Of a stretch of DNA of 64,000 bases, positions 34,294 to 44,852 are shown in pieces; position 1 is the stretch's first letter; every line of letters starts with the position of its first letter. The stretch is from contig NZ_CP118522.1 in the NCBI RefSeq assembly GCF_028885435.1, positions 620,001 to 684,000 on the forward strand, read 5' to 3'. The DNA is from Mesomycoplasma ovipneumoniae ATCC 29419. Its GTDB lineage: Bacteria; Bacillota_I; Bacilli_A; Mycoplasmatales; Metamycoplasmataceae. The position numbers and the translations under genes are program-made. Below the pieces are notes generated by a model. That model was not told where the DNA came from. It saw nothing but the letters and a program-made list of their open reading frames with translations, and did not search any database.

Positions 34294-34545
34294 TTTTTCC
34301 TTTCAAAGGTCAGTTTTGATCAACTAGATTTAATTTTACAAAATTTTTTTTATTTTACTAAAAAAAAGATCAATAAATTAGTGGAGAATAACTAGTTATT
34401 TTAATTTTTCTATTAGTTTGGCAAAAAAATATATTTCAAGAACATATATTTCAAATAAATAAGAATTTAAAAAATGAAAGTTAAGAATTTTAAAAATAAA
34501 CTTAAATCTTTTGTCTTTAAATTCATTAATTAACAAAAAGATCTA

Positions 34546-36339
34546 CTATTTCCCTTTTATCTCAATAAATTTTTTGCTTTTATAACCACGAAAATCTACT
34601 CTTGCAATTTCATCATAATATTCAGTTCAATCATTAGAATCCCAAGAAAAGAGAGCGTGTTCTTGTAAAATTAATTCTTTTTCTTGTTGACTATATAAAT
34701 TAGTATTTTCTAGAAAGTCTGTAAAATACCCAAATTCATGGTCTGTTCCTTTTAGAAATTTATTCAACGCATCCCGATATAAAATTAATTCTTCCATAGA
34801 TGATCCAATCACATTTTTAGTTAAATTATTTTGCCTTGGTGATCTAGAAACATAGAACTCCGGATCCTTACCATCACGCAGAAAAATATCTTGTTCAAGT
34901 TTGACTAATTTTTGTTTGAAATAATATTTTAAAATTTCGTATTTACCTTGATAAATATCATCATACAAATTTGAATGGCCAATTCAGTAATAAATTTTTT
35001 CACCATCAACATTCAATAAAATGAAATTTTTCAATGCAATTGGCAAAATTCATGCATCGCCTGCTCCATAGGCAGGGTAGTAATATGGTTGAAATCAAAA
35101 AACTGGCTTTTTTGAGTCAAATTGGGAAATTATTTCATCAAAAAGCCCATATTCTTGCCCGTCAAAGTAAAAAATTTCGAAATTTTCAGGTTTTAATTTT
35201 GCTCAGCTTGGCAGAATATAAAAATCAGGTGTATCGGGATAAAAATCTAGTTCTTCAATTCAATATTTTGGACCAAATAAAATTTGCAACAAATAGATTA
35301 ATTCGATTTTATTTGTCCAATTATTCGCATGATCATAATAAGTTTGGCCGTCTTTGCCAAAAAGTTTAATGCAATATTTTCGATATTCTGGACCAAATTT
35401 ATCAAATCAACTAAGAATAAATTTATCGCGATTTTCAATGTTTAAATTAAGCTTTTTAATCCCGTATTTTTCAAATTTTTTAAGCAAATTTTCATAAGTT
35501 TCAAAAGTAAATACATTTTGAATTGGTTCGATTTGGGTTCTTTCGTCAAGATTATAATTCTCTTTTAATAACAAATTGTAGATATTTTCTACATTTTGTC
35601 CTAAATATGCTTTATTTATATCTACAAACTCTGAATTATATTCATATCTATTTGATAAAAAATCAAAGATTTTTTCGTGGTAATTTGCTAAATTTTTTGG
35701 CTCTGCATAAGGAACACTTTCCTGAATTTCCTTAATAATTAGAGCTTCAATTTCTCTTAATTTGGTTTTTGATTTAAATATTTTTGAAAATACAGCCGGA
35801 TAAGAAATTGAAAATTCGCATTTTCCAATATTATCAAAGTTTTCAAAGACAACAACAACCTCTTCAAAACCTTTACCATCGTGCAAGGTATATGAAGGAT
35901 AAAGTTCAGAGATAAGATCAAGATTTTCTTTTCCATTTTTAACACAATATTCATTGTTTGATCAACCACCAATTAAACACCTAATATCATTATAAAAAGC
36001 AAATTTATTGAGTTTTTTGGAAAAAAACACACTTTTTGGAATATCTTCTAGTTTTAAATTATAAACATAATCTTCTTGTTTATAATTTAAACTAATAATT
36101 CTTTCAATTGGATTAGGATTGAAGCGCTCGGAAAGGTAATTGTACAAAAAAATTGGAAATGGAAAATCATCATCATATTTACAATCAAGCGTTAAATTAA
36201 CATCGTCCTCAATCATGTTTCGAATCGAACAACGACTTTTAATATTAATTTCTATATATTTTAGTTTAATTAATTGTTTTTTTGCCTTAGTTACTAAATC
36301 TAATTGCTTCTCCATATAAAAAATGCGCCTTTTCAACAT
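34546..36339 (-). CDS. Unrecognised protein B of a duplicated two-gene unit
   Basis: A 597-residue frame through several TGA-Trp codons. It starts inside the upstream gene A (overlap 53 bases from ATG 36339; 29 bases if the second ATG at 36315, MEKQLDL, is used). No signal peptide or membrane helix is evident, so it is probably soluble. It is rich in Asp, Glu, Tyr and Phe, with notable segments RVDFRGYKSKKF near the end, SRSPRQNN, and repeated aromatic clusters (FYFDGQEYGLFDE, KYWIEELDFYPD). I recognise no family. A broken second copy is at 38642-40435. The tight overlap with A suggests partner proteins. Confidence 0.7.
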
Positions 36340-37792
36340 TTAACATTTTTTCTCTTGGTATAAATTCATTCTCTTCGAATTTTCCTTCTATCATTCTTGC
36401 TCTCCTTACATGATAACTGGGAAAATATATTTTTATGTATGATGGTATTTTTTTATTTTTATTTTTATTTGTATTTGTATTTTTATTTGTATTTTTATTT
36501 GGATCATCAATATCAAACACATTTTTAGGGTCAGCTCAATCAATAGCATCACTAGCTAGGCCTTCTCCAACAACAAAGCGATCTTTAGCAAAACCGATAT
36601 CTTTATTTAAATTATTAGTTGGATCTCATGACCATCTATTTCCCACTATCAAATTTGCTGTATATTTTGTTTTTTCAGCCAAACTCTTCATAACAGATTG
36701 ATTATATGAATAAAAATCAATAGGTGAATTTAGTTTGTTATCCATATTTTTACGGTCTCCTTTATTTTTATTCATTTTATCTTTTACTGAACTAGGCAGC
36801 AAGCTATTAATAATAATTTTGGTTAATTCTGATTGGGCTAGCAAACTTCCAACAGCTAAAAGTCAGGCAGCAGGTTCTGGAATTGCTTGTTCACTAATAA
36901 CAAAATAAGGTTCTAACTCTTCATTGTGAAAATTAAAAAATCAGGCAGGATGGATTCCAGTGTATTGTCTTAATTTTCACTTATCTTTTGCTTTTACAAT
37001 AGAAAGTTCTAAAGTCGCTATATTTGCTATTTCTTTAATGCTAGGCTCACCTTTTGCTTTTGGCAGTTTATCTAAGTCAACCACAATTGAGCTTTCAGTT
37101 CTTCAAGTAACAGGGTTATTATTAGTTGGCTCATGAACAGGGGTATAATCATCTGACGAATAGTAACTTTCACGGTTCCCAAATCATCTACCTACATCAT
37201 CAACAACCTTTGGAAAAGTTTCCACAACTACCGCAGCAGCTGTGGAAACTGCTACTGCGGCAATGGCAGCTGCGACAGCATTTGAAATAAATGGAATAAA
37301 AGGCAAGAGGAAAAAGAAGGTTTTTTCAACTCGAGTTTGATTTTTAAGCTCTCTAAAGTCAAAAACATAACCTTCTAATTTTAGTTTTGGTATACCTTCT
37401 TCAAAATAGAGTTCAGCTTTTTTGTTAACAAATTCAAGTGAAGCACTATTTAAAATTACCTCACCTTCTTGATTAATTTGAATCTGAATATCATCTAGAT
37501 TAGGTGAGTCTGAATTAGTGCTTGTTTTGTTTAGATGTGTTTTGGCTTTTTTAATATTTGCATTAATAACAAGCGAATTTTGTTGGTTTTTAGTTGAAAC
37601 AATTTGGACAAAATCATCAAAATTTACCGGTTTTTTTGAATTTAATAGATTTATATCACGTGTTTCAAGTTTAAAGTCTGAATAGGTTTTTGTATTTTGA
37701 AAATGTCAAAGCGGACCAAAAACGCTTAGTGTCAGTGAAGTGAAAGCGAAAATATTAGTGATAAACTTAAAAAACTTTAATTTTTTCTTCAT
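36287..37792 (-). CDS. Unrecognised membrane or exported protein A of a duplicated two-gene unit
   Basis: A 501-residue protein: N-terminal basic/hydrophobic anchor (residues 1-27), a hydrophilic Asn/Lys-rich section, an Ala/Val-rich hydrophobic segment near residues 158-185 (FLLPFIPFISNAVAAAIAAV), a second hydrophobic stretch around 305-320, then a low-complexity Asn-Lys-Thr tract (residues ~424-441) encoded by AAATA-type repeats, and a basic C-terminus (SYHVRRARMI). TGA is read as Trp several times. No lipobox. The gene overlaps B. Only the last ~55 codons recur in the broken copy near 40.4 kb. Function unknown; a surface-exposed partner of B is plausible. Confidence 0.7.
36447..36503 (-). 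repeat. Six-base low-complexity repeat inside gene A
   Basis: Runs of TTTTTA/TTTGTA units encode the N-K-N-T tract. Units of six bases keep the frame; the tract is a candidate for length variation. In the broken copy it is replaced by the element's right end. Confidence 0.75.
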
Positions 37793-37950
37793 GTTTTTGA
37801 CTTTTTTCAATTAAATTTATTAGTATTAAAATTTTAACATATACTAAAAACTTTTTAGGAAAAATACCTAAAAAGATTGTATTTTAAAAGAATAAGTTAT
37901 TATGTTAATCAATTGCTAAAAATAAATTACACTAAAATTCAGACACATTT

Positions 37951-38480
37951 CCTGAGTTTGCCAATTTAATGGCAAAAATTCACTTTTTATTGAATATAAA
38001 TTTGCAAAAATACCGGTAAATCCTTGTCTTTTGACCTAAAATCTTAATTTTTATTGTTTTAAAATTGATCTTTTGCAAAAAAAAAAAAAAATGCTTGGTC
38101 AAAAATAAAGTTATGTTATAATCAACCTTACTAAGAATAATTAATAAATTTTGATATTGAATTAAGGGGGAATTAGTTATGTTTTTGCCATAAAAAAATC
38201 AGAAAATGCGAATTATCCATTATATTTTTAAATATGATGGAATGCCTTAAATTTGACCGTTTAGAAATCTACAAATTTAAGGCTTTTAATTATTGTTCTT
38301 TCAAAACTTCATATGTTTTTTTAGGCTCAATGTAAGTAAAAACGAGTTTTCTATTAACATTGAGTTTAAATAGTAGTTGTATTTTTTTATGGTTTTTGTC
38401 AGTGTTTTAAACTAAAAAGCAGTGTTTAAAAATTTCATAATTTTGCTTTTTTAGTTAAAACACTAGCAAAAATTAAGACA
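37951..38480 (+). mobile_element. Dispersed intergenic element, copy R5 (right end displaced)
   Basis: Left inverted end at 37951-37973 (CCTGAGTTTGCCAATTTAATG), hairpin TTCACTTTTTATTGAAT, a 15-A tract, TTGGTC and TATAAT (38118-38123), AAGGGGG, four-codon frame 38179-38193 (M-F-L-P-stop), hairpins GCCTTAAATTTG/CAAATTTAAGGC (a compensatory pair relative to A-T in other copies) and CTCAATGT/ACATTGAG. The homology stops near 38480; a matching right end is found only at 40543-40592, beyond the pseudogenes. Confidence 0.78.
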
Positions 38481-38507
38481 GAGGGTTGAATTTAACACTT
38501 CAAAGCA

Positions 38508-38582
38508 GCATTTTTGCAAATAAACATAAATTCAACTGATAAAATTGCTATTTTTAAATAGATAAAAATGAAAAACAGGTTA
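38508..38582. repeat. ~75-bp direct repeat, copy 1
   Basis: Roughly 85 percent identical by eye to 40594-40668. The pair brackets the broken B/A copies plus the displaced right end, like the long target duplications around other family members. Confidence 0.75.
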
Positions 38583-38641
38583 TGAATTTTAAAAATAAAC
38601 TTAAATCTTTTGTCTTTAAATTCATTAATTAACAAAAAGAT

Positions 38642-40435
38642 TTACGATTCACCTTCTATCTCAAGATATTTTTTACTTTTATAACCGCGAAAATCTACTC
38701 TTGCAATTTCATCATAATATTCTGTTCTATCATCATTATCTCAAGAAAAGAGAACGTGTTGTTGTAAAATTAATTCTTTTTCTTGTTGGCTATATAAATT
38801 AGTATTTTCTAGAAAGCGTCTAAAATACTCAAATTCATGGTCCCTTTCTTTTAGATATTTATTCAACGCATCCCGATATAAAATTAATTCTTCCATAGAT
38901 GATTCAATCACATTTTTATCTAAATCAATTTGCCTTGGTGATCTAGAAACGAAGAAGGCCGGATCATTGCCGTCACGCAAAAAAATATCTTGTTCAAGTT
39001 TGACCAATTTTTGTTTGAAATAATATTTTAAAATTTCGTATTTACCTTGATAAATATCATCATACAAATTTGAATGGCCAATTCAGTAATAAATTTTTTG
39101 ACCATCAACATACAATAAAATGAAATTTTTCAATGCAATTGGCAAAATTCATGCATCGCCATCCCCATAGGCGGACTTGTAATATGGTTGAAATCAAAAA
39201 CTGGCTTTTTTGAGTCAAATTGGGAAATTATTTCATCAAAAAGGCCATATTCTTGTCCACCAAGGTAAAAAATTTCGAAATTTTCAGGTTTTAATTTTGC
39301 TCAGCTTGGCAGAATAAGAAAATCAGGTTCATCAGGATAATAAAAATCTAGATCTTCAATTCAATATTTTGGACCAAATAAAATTTGCAACAAGAAGATT
39401 AATTCGATTTTATTTGTCCAATTATTCGCATGATCATAATAAGTTTGGCCGACTTTAGCAAAAAGTTCGATGCAATACTTTCGATATTCTGGACCAAATT
39501 TATCAAATCAACTAAGAATAAATTTATCGCGACTTTCAATGTTTAAATTAAGCTTTTTAACCCCGTATTTTTCAAACTTTTTAAGCAAATTTTCATAAGT
39601 TTCAAAAGTAAATACATTTTGAATTGGTTCGATTTGGGTTTCTTCGTCAAAATTATAATTCTCTTTTAATAACAAATTGTAGATATTTTCTACATTTTGT
39701 CCTAAATATGCTTTATTTATATCTACAAACTTTGCGCCATATTCATATCTATTTGATAAAAAATCAAAGATTTTTTCATGGTAATTTGCTAAATTTTTTG
39801 GCTTTGCATAAGGAACACTTTCCTGAATTTCCTTAATAATTAAAGCTTCAATTTCTCTTAATTCGGTTTTTGATTTAAATATTTTTCAAAAAATAGCCGG
39901 ATAAGAGATTGAAAATTCGCATTTTCCAATATCATCAAAGTTTTCAAAGACAACAACAACCTCTTCAAAACCTTTACCATCGTATGAATCACATGAAGAA
40001 TAAAGTTCAGAGATAAGACGAAGATTTTCTTTTCCATTTTTTCACAATATTCAATGTTTGCTCAACCGCCAATTAAACACCTAATATCATTATAAAAATG
40101 AAAATTATTGAGTTTTTTGGAAAAAAACGCACTTTTTGGGATATCTTCTAGTTTTAAATTATAAACATAATCTTCTTGTTTATAATTTAAACTAATAATT
40201 CTTTCAATTGGATTAGGATTGAAGCCGTTGTTAAGGTAATTGTATAAAAAATTGGAAATGGAAAATTATCATATTTACAATCAAACGATAAATCAACATC
40301 GTCCTTAATCATGTTTGGAATTGAACAGCGACTTTTAATATTAATTTCTATATATTTTAGTTTAATTAATTGTTTTTTTGCCTTGGTTACTAAATCTAAT
40401 TGCTTCTCCATATAAAAAATGCACCTTTTCAACAT
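38642..40435 (-). pseudogene. Broken second copy of gene B
   Basis: Aligns along its whole length with 34546-36339 and has the same total length, but carries three single-base deletions relative to it (near 40250, 40043 and 39205; each in or next to a short homopolymer). They shift the frame, with a TAA reached at 40187, and restore it after the third. The last ~110 codons are intact. It is either inactivated or affected by sequencing errors in A runs. No residues unique to this copy suggest a new function. Confidence 0.8.
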
Positions 40436-40555
40436 TTAACATTTTTTCTCTTGGTATAAATTCCTTCTTATCGAATTTTCCCTTTATCATTCTTGCTCTC
40501 CTTACATGATAACTGGGAAAATATATTTTTACGTATGATGGTAAACCAGGACACT
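40365..40555 (-). pseudogene. C-terminal remnant of gene A
   Basis: About 55 codons matching the end of protein A (PSYVKIYFPSYHVRRARMI...). Homology starts abruptly where the right end of the repeat element begins (near 40545-40555). The remnant also reads 11 codons further than A before stopping (TAA at 40365), because one base differs at A's stop. It overlaps the B copy as in the intact unit. Confidence 0.75.
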
Positions 40556-40592
40556 TTTTTAAGATTATGTCATCAAACTGGGAAACTTGGGA
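40543..40592 (+). mobile_element. Displaced right end of the repeat element
   Basis: Half of the terminator-like stem (CCAGGACACTTTTTT) and the full right inverted end (GATTATGTCATCAAACTGGGAAACTTGGG). It has no adjacent element body; it abuts the remnant of gene A on one side and the 75-bp direct repeat on the other. Confidence 0.75.
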
Positions 40593-40593
40593 G

Positions 40594-40668
40594 GCACATT
40601 TTTGCAAGCAAACATAAATTTAACTAACAAAATTACTATTTTTAAATAAATAAAATGAAAAAAGGTTA
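40594..40668. repeat. ~75-bp direct repeat, copy 2
   Basis: Partner of 38508-38582, starting one base after the right inverted end. Confidence 0.75.
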
Positions 40669-40694
40669 AATAAATTTCTCAATAGATTTGATTT

Positions 40695-42235
40695 TTATTC
40701 AGCTTTTTCAATTTTAGCTGAGTCAAAATTATCAAACAAATCAAATTTATCAACTTTAGAAATTAAGAAGTAATTAATATAAGGGAAAGAAACAAATATT
40801 AATATTTGTGTAATAAAAATTAGAAAACTACCAATATTTGTAAGCATTAAACCATTATCAGCAAAAACTCCAGCACCAGAAGAAGAATGAGCTTGTGTTG
40901 CAACGGCATAAATTTGTGAATAAATAAAGGCGGCAACGGCAATTAGAATTAAACTTGAAGAAATTATTGCTGAAATTCAATATAATTTTGGGTTAATTTT
41001 ACGCTCAATTGAATTAGGATACTTTATTTTTTTGCGTGAATAGGCGACAATAATTGCCATATATACACCAAAGAAAATTAGTGAAGGGAAATTGGACATC
41101 GAATCAACAATAACATCACTACCAAATCCAATTCCTGTTCCATCTTTTTTTGGAAGTTTAATGGCTAGCGAAGGAATATAAATAACAAGCGCCCAAAACA
41201 CTAATGTAATAAAAAGATAAAAAATTGTAACTTTTTCGTTAGAATATTTCTTTTTTAAACTATGAGCGCCAACAATTGCATTTAATTTTACAAGATCTCT
41301 AACTTGATTTACAAATGCAGCATTTAAAGAATTAGCTACACCGTATGTTGAAATCAAAAGGAAAACAGCAACAAAAATAGTAATACCACGGGCTGCATTA
41401 GCCGGGAAAACGTCACTAATTAGACCTGAAATTGTTCCCTTATTATGCAGCGCTGATGATAAACCAATAAGAGTGTAAACGCTAGCAATTAAAATCATCC
41501 CCACTGTAATAATCAAAGGGACTCTTTTACTTGCTTTTTGAACTTTATTATGAATTGAACCAACTGAAAGAAATGAATCATAAGCAAACAAAACCGCTGG
41601 AAGTGCAAGCCTAATTTTGAAAAATCAAAACTATTTTTTTCAGTTACTACAAAAGCACTAGAACCACCGGCATTATGAGTTGTTGGAAAAAAAATCCCAG
41701 CAAAGACGGCAATAATTAATGGAACAAATTTTAAAACTGTTGAAACAAGTGCAACATATCCGGAAAATTTAACAGAAACATAATTTGTTGTTACAAACAA
41801 AATAGTAAAAAAAGCACCTAATAATATATGCGCCCAAAACGGAAATGAAAAACTAGAGCCACTAGCTGTCTGAAAAAACCAAATTGTAATTTCAGACGAA
41901 AATATTCCCAAAATTAGGCTTAGCATTCCTAAATAATAAAATCCGTAACTAAATAAGACAAAATAACCACTTTTTTTACCACCAATTTGGTAAGACCAGT
42001 TTGCTAGCCCATTTAGTTTGGTTTGTTTCAAAAAGCTAATTTCAGAAAAACTAATTGCAGCAAAAAGCGAAATTATTCCTCCAACAATTCAAGCAAAAAG
42101 TCAAGCATAACCATTATTATTAGTGGTTTGGGCGATGCTATTATTTTTGAAAAAAATTCCGATTCCGACAACTGAGCCAACGAGCATTGATAAGGCTGCA
42201 AAAAAACCAAGTTTTCGGGCGCTTTGAATTTTCAT
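40695..42235 (-). pseudogene. APC-type amino acid permease, frameshifted
   Basis: The N-terminal frame (ATG 42235, start MKIQSARKLGFFAALSM, then G-S-V-V-G-I-G-I-F-F) and the C-terminal frame (ending TAA 40695-40697) together give a normal permease of about 513 residues with some 12 hydrophobic helices. The GSVVGIGIFF motif is the substrate-binding helix 1 of APC transporters. The frames are joined by one missing base near 41615-41620, probably in a run of A (S-K-L-G-L-H instead of S-K-I-R-L-A-L-P-A-V). Substrate cannot be told. It may be a true mutation, slippage-corrected, or a sequencing error. Confidence 0.85.
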
Positions 42236-42297
42236 GAGATTCCTTTTTTTGATTAATTGTAAGTTGATAAAATTTTAAATATTTAAAAATTATATTG

Positions 42298-42303
42298 TAT
42301 AAT
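42298..42303 (+). promoter_or_regulatory. -10 box of the protease lipoprotein gene
   Basis: TATAAT preceded by ATTG, 74 bases before the ATG at 42377. No clear -35. Confidence 0.5.
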
Positions 42304-42376
42304 TTACAAAATCAAAGCAATTTTTTCAATTTAAATCTAAAAAATTGCTGATTTATAACTAATAGAGAGATATATT

Positions 42377-44152
42377 ATGAAAAACTTATCAAAATATCTG
42401 TTTTATTTAGGTTTTCTAAGTCCTTTTGCAGTTATAAGTTGCACTTCGCAAATTCAGTTTGTAAAAAATAATCCGCCCAAAGTTGGAAATAATTTGCCAG
42501 AAGTTGAAACTACTCCGCCCAAAGTTGGAAATAATTCGCCAGAAATTGAAACTAATCCGCCCAAAGTTGAAACTACTCCGCCCGAAATTCAAACTACTCC
42601 GCCCAAAGTTGAAGATAATTTACCAAAAGTTGAAACTAAACCACCCGAAATTCAAACTAATCCACCCAAAGTTGAAACTACTCCGCCCGAAATTCAAACT
42701 ACTCCGCCCAAAGTTGAAACTAATGAAGATAAGAAAAAACAGCCAGAAAAAATTGATTCATTAAAGCCGGATTCTAAAATAACAACTGACACGGAAGTTA
42801 AAACTGAAACCGGAAATGATATTGAATCAGTCGGACAAAATCAACCTGTTTTTGATTTTGTTCAAGTAAACAATAAATCAATTCGCAATTTCCGCACAGA
42901 TTTATTATCAAATCTTACAGAAAATGATTTTAAAGCCTCAAACAATCAAGTTTCAAATTATAGCCGCTATTTTCTTAGAAATTGGGAAAATGTTGTTAAA
43001 AAAGAAAACCAGAACACCTTTCTTGGGCAGAAAAATGATAATTTAAAAGTTTATTTGCTTAATAAAATGAATCCAAATTTAGTTGCTAGTATTGCGGCTA
43101 AACAAAATCATTTTGCTTATTTTAACCGCCCCGCTTTAGGAAATTATTATAATTTACCTTGATTTGGGTTTAATTCTGATAGTCTTGAGCAAAAAAGATT
43201 TTCCAATATTTTTACAAGAAACATGCGTTTTGCGTCTGGGACAGGCATTTTTTTAAATGCAAATGCCGAAAAAGCAGCTTTTTTGACTAATGCTCACGTT
43301 ATTCATGTAGGAAATAGCAAAATACCTTTTTGAAAATTAATGAATAAAAAGGTTGGCCAAAATCAACTAAATGCAAAACTAATTAAATTTTTACAATATT
43401 ATGATGATTTTAAGATAAAAGAACTGGATAATCGCATTTTATTTCGCCTTTTTGAACAAGAAGAAAAAATAAAAAAAGGAGTACCTAACTTACCATTTAG
43501 TTTCCAAAATAATGCAGAAATTAATCAATATATGGAGGATTTGTATCAAAATTATTTCGAACTGGCTGAATGAGACAATTACGACTTTGACATTGCAGTT
43601 TTTTATTTTAATTATTCAAAATTTATAAACGATGTTGATAAACTTATAAAATTTTTTAGCGACCACCAACAAAATTTTATAAATTCAACTCACTCGCTTA
43701 ATAATGGGAAATTCCAAAATTTTATCAAGGATTTTGCTGAATTTAAAAAATATTGACAAAAAATTTCAAAATTTCCACCGTTGAAAATTTCAGACCGGAT
43801 TTGAGAGGATGGTGATTTTGACTATACAACAAAAATAGGGATGTTTTGGGCAAATAATTTATTTTCAAAAAATGTTTTTAAAGGTATAAATTTCCGCCGA
43901 GATGCTAATGACCCTCGTTTAGTTGCCGCTAATTTTTTTGCAACAAACGGACCTGGAGCTTCAGGAAGTGGAATTTTTAATGCAGATGGCAGCCTTGCTT
44001 TTATTAATCGTTCAATTTTAACTGTAAATGGCAATGTTCATTCGCTTTTTTATGATCAATTCGGGCTGACATCCCACTTAACTTCCGGAATTGCCTTAAG
44101 AGCAAGAAATTATAATTTAGTTGAAAGAATTTTGAAACTTTACGTAAAATAA
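42377..44152 (+). CDS. DUF31-type serine protease lipoprotein with Pro-rich repeat linker
   Basis: A 591-residue lipoprotein: signal peptide with lipobox AVISC, so lipidated at Cys22. Residues ~33-117 are a tandem repeat of an 8-residue unit of the type T-P-P-K/E-V/I-E/Q (24-bp DNA units), likely a wall-less surface stalk. The C-terminal half is trypsin-like: His307 in TNAHVIH, Asp405 in DFDIAVFYF and Ser529 in GPGASGSGIF match the catalytic triad of the mycoplasma DUF31 peptidases, the family of MIP. It lacks an adjacent MIB-type partner, so the substrate may differ from immunoglobulin. Its last 18 codons are duplicated after the stop by insertion of the R6 element (82-bp duplication). Confidence 0.85.
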
Positions 44153-44180
44153 AATTCAGCTTTTTTTAGATTTATTTCAA
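44099..44180. repeat. 82-bp direct repeat, copy 1 (target duplication of R6)
   Basis: Contains the last 18 codons and 3' flank of the protease gene. It is repeated at 44751-44832 with about eight mismatches. It abuts the left inverted end of R6 exactly. Confidence 0.9.
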
Positions 44181-44325
44181 CCCCGAGTTTCCTAGCTTGA
44201 TGGCAAAAATTCACTTTTTATTGAAAATAAATAGGTAAAAATACGGTAAATCTGTGTGTTTTTACCTAAAATCTTAATTTTTATAGTTTAAATTTAACCT
44301 TTTGAAAAAAAATAAAAAAAAATGC

Positions 44326-44353
44326 TTGGTCTAAAATAAAATTATGTTATAAT
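44326..44353 (+). promoter_or_regulatory. Promoter of the R6 element
   Basis: TTGGTC (44326-44331), 16-base spacer, TATAAT (44348-44353) with TG three bases before it. The same pair is kept in the other complete copies. Confidence 0.75.
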
Positions 44354-44408
44354 AATCTCACTAAGAATAATTAATAAATTTTAATATAGAATTAAGGAGG
44401 AATTAGTT

Positions 44409-44423
44409 ATGTTTTTGTCATAA
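44409..44423 (+). CDS. Four-codon frame of the R6 element (M-F-L-S)
   Basis: ATG-TTT-TTG-TCA-TAA, nine bases after AAGGAGG. All seven copies keep ATG, two Phe/Leu codons, one variable codon and TAA: MFLS (R1, R6), MFFV (R2, R4), MFFA (R3), MFLP (R5, R7). Conservation of such a short frame with a strong ribosome site suggests that initiation itself matters, for instance to protect or regulate the RNA. Confidence 0.5.
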   Translation: MFLS

Positions 44424-44750
44424 AAAATCAGAAAATGCGAATTTTCCGTTATGTTTTTAAATATAATGGAATGCCTTAAATTTAACCGTTTAGAAATCTA
44501 TAAATTTATGGCTTTTAATTATGGCTCTTTCAAAACTTCATATATTTTTTAGGCTCAATGTAAGTAAAAACGAGTTTTCTATTTACATTGAGTTTAAATA
44601 GTAGTTGTATTTTTTTATGATTTTTGTTGTTTAGTCCATAAATTGATTTTTCCAGTGTTTTAAAATAGGTAATTAACTTTTGCCAAAAAGTTAAAAAAGT
44701 GTCCCAAACACTTTTTTTAAGATTATCTCGATAAACTGGGAAACTAGGGA

Positions 44751-44832
44751 AGAGCAAAAAATTATAGTTTAGTTGAAATAATTTTGAAAGTTTATGTAAA
44801 ATAAAATTCCGCTTTTTTGAGATTTAATTCAA
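44751..44832. repeat. 82-bp direct repeat, copy 2
   Basis: Downstream partner of 44099-44180, starting immediately after the right inverted end of R6. Confidence 0.9.
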
Positions 44833-44852
44833 AAAAGGGGAATTAGTTATTA

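Larger units (their letters stand above)
44181..44750 (+). mobile_element. Dispersed intergenic element, full copy R6 (type copy)
   Basis: 570 bp between inverted ends 44181-44203 (CCCCGAGTTTCCTAGCTTGATGG) and 44721-44750 (reverse complement TCCCTAGTTTCCCAGTTTATCG). Inside: promoter, ribosome site AAGGAGG, four-codon frame, three hairpins (CCGTTAT/ATAATGG at ~44447-44470; GCCTTAAATTTA/TAAATTTATGGC at ~44473-44512; CTCAATGTAA/TTACATTGAG at ~44553-44591) and a terminator-like AAAGTGT...ACACTTT at ~44692-44718. No transposase. It is flanked by the 82-bp direct repeats, which makes it the clearest evidence that this is a mobile unit. It is shorter than R1 and R7 by a deletion before the terminator. 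Confidence 0.85.

Noticed and set aside
36860..36910. PEP-CTERM-like sorting signal (IPEPAAWLLAVGSLL) in protein A
   Set aside because: It lies in the middle of the protein, lacks the basic end, and mycoplasmas have no exosortase known to me. A chance resemblance.
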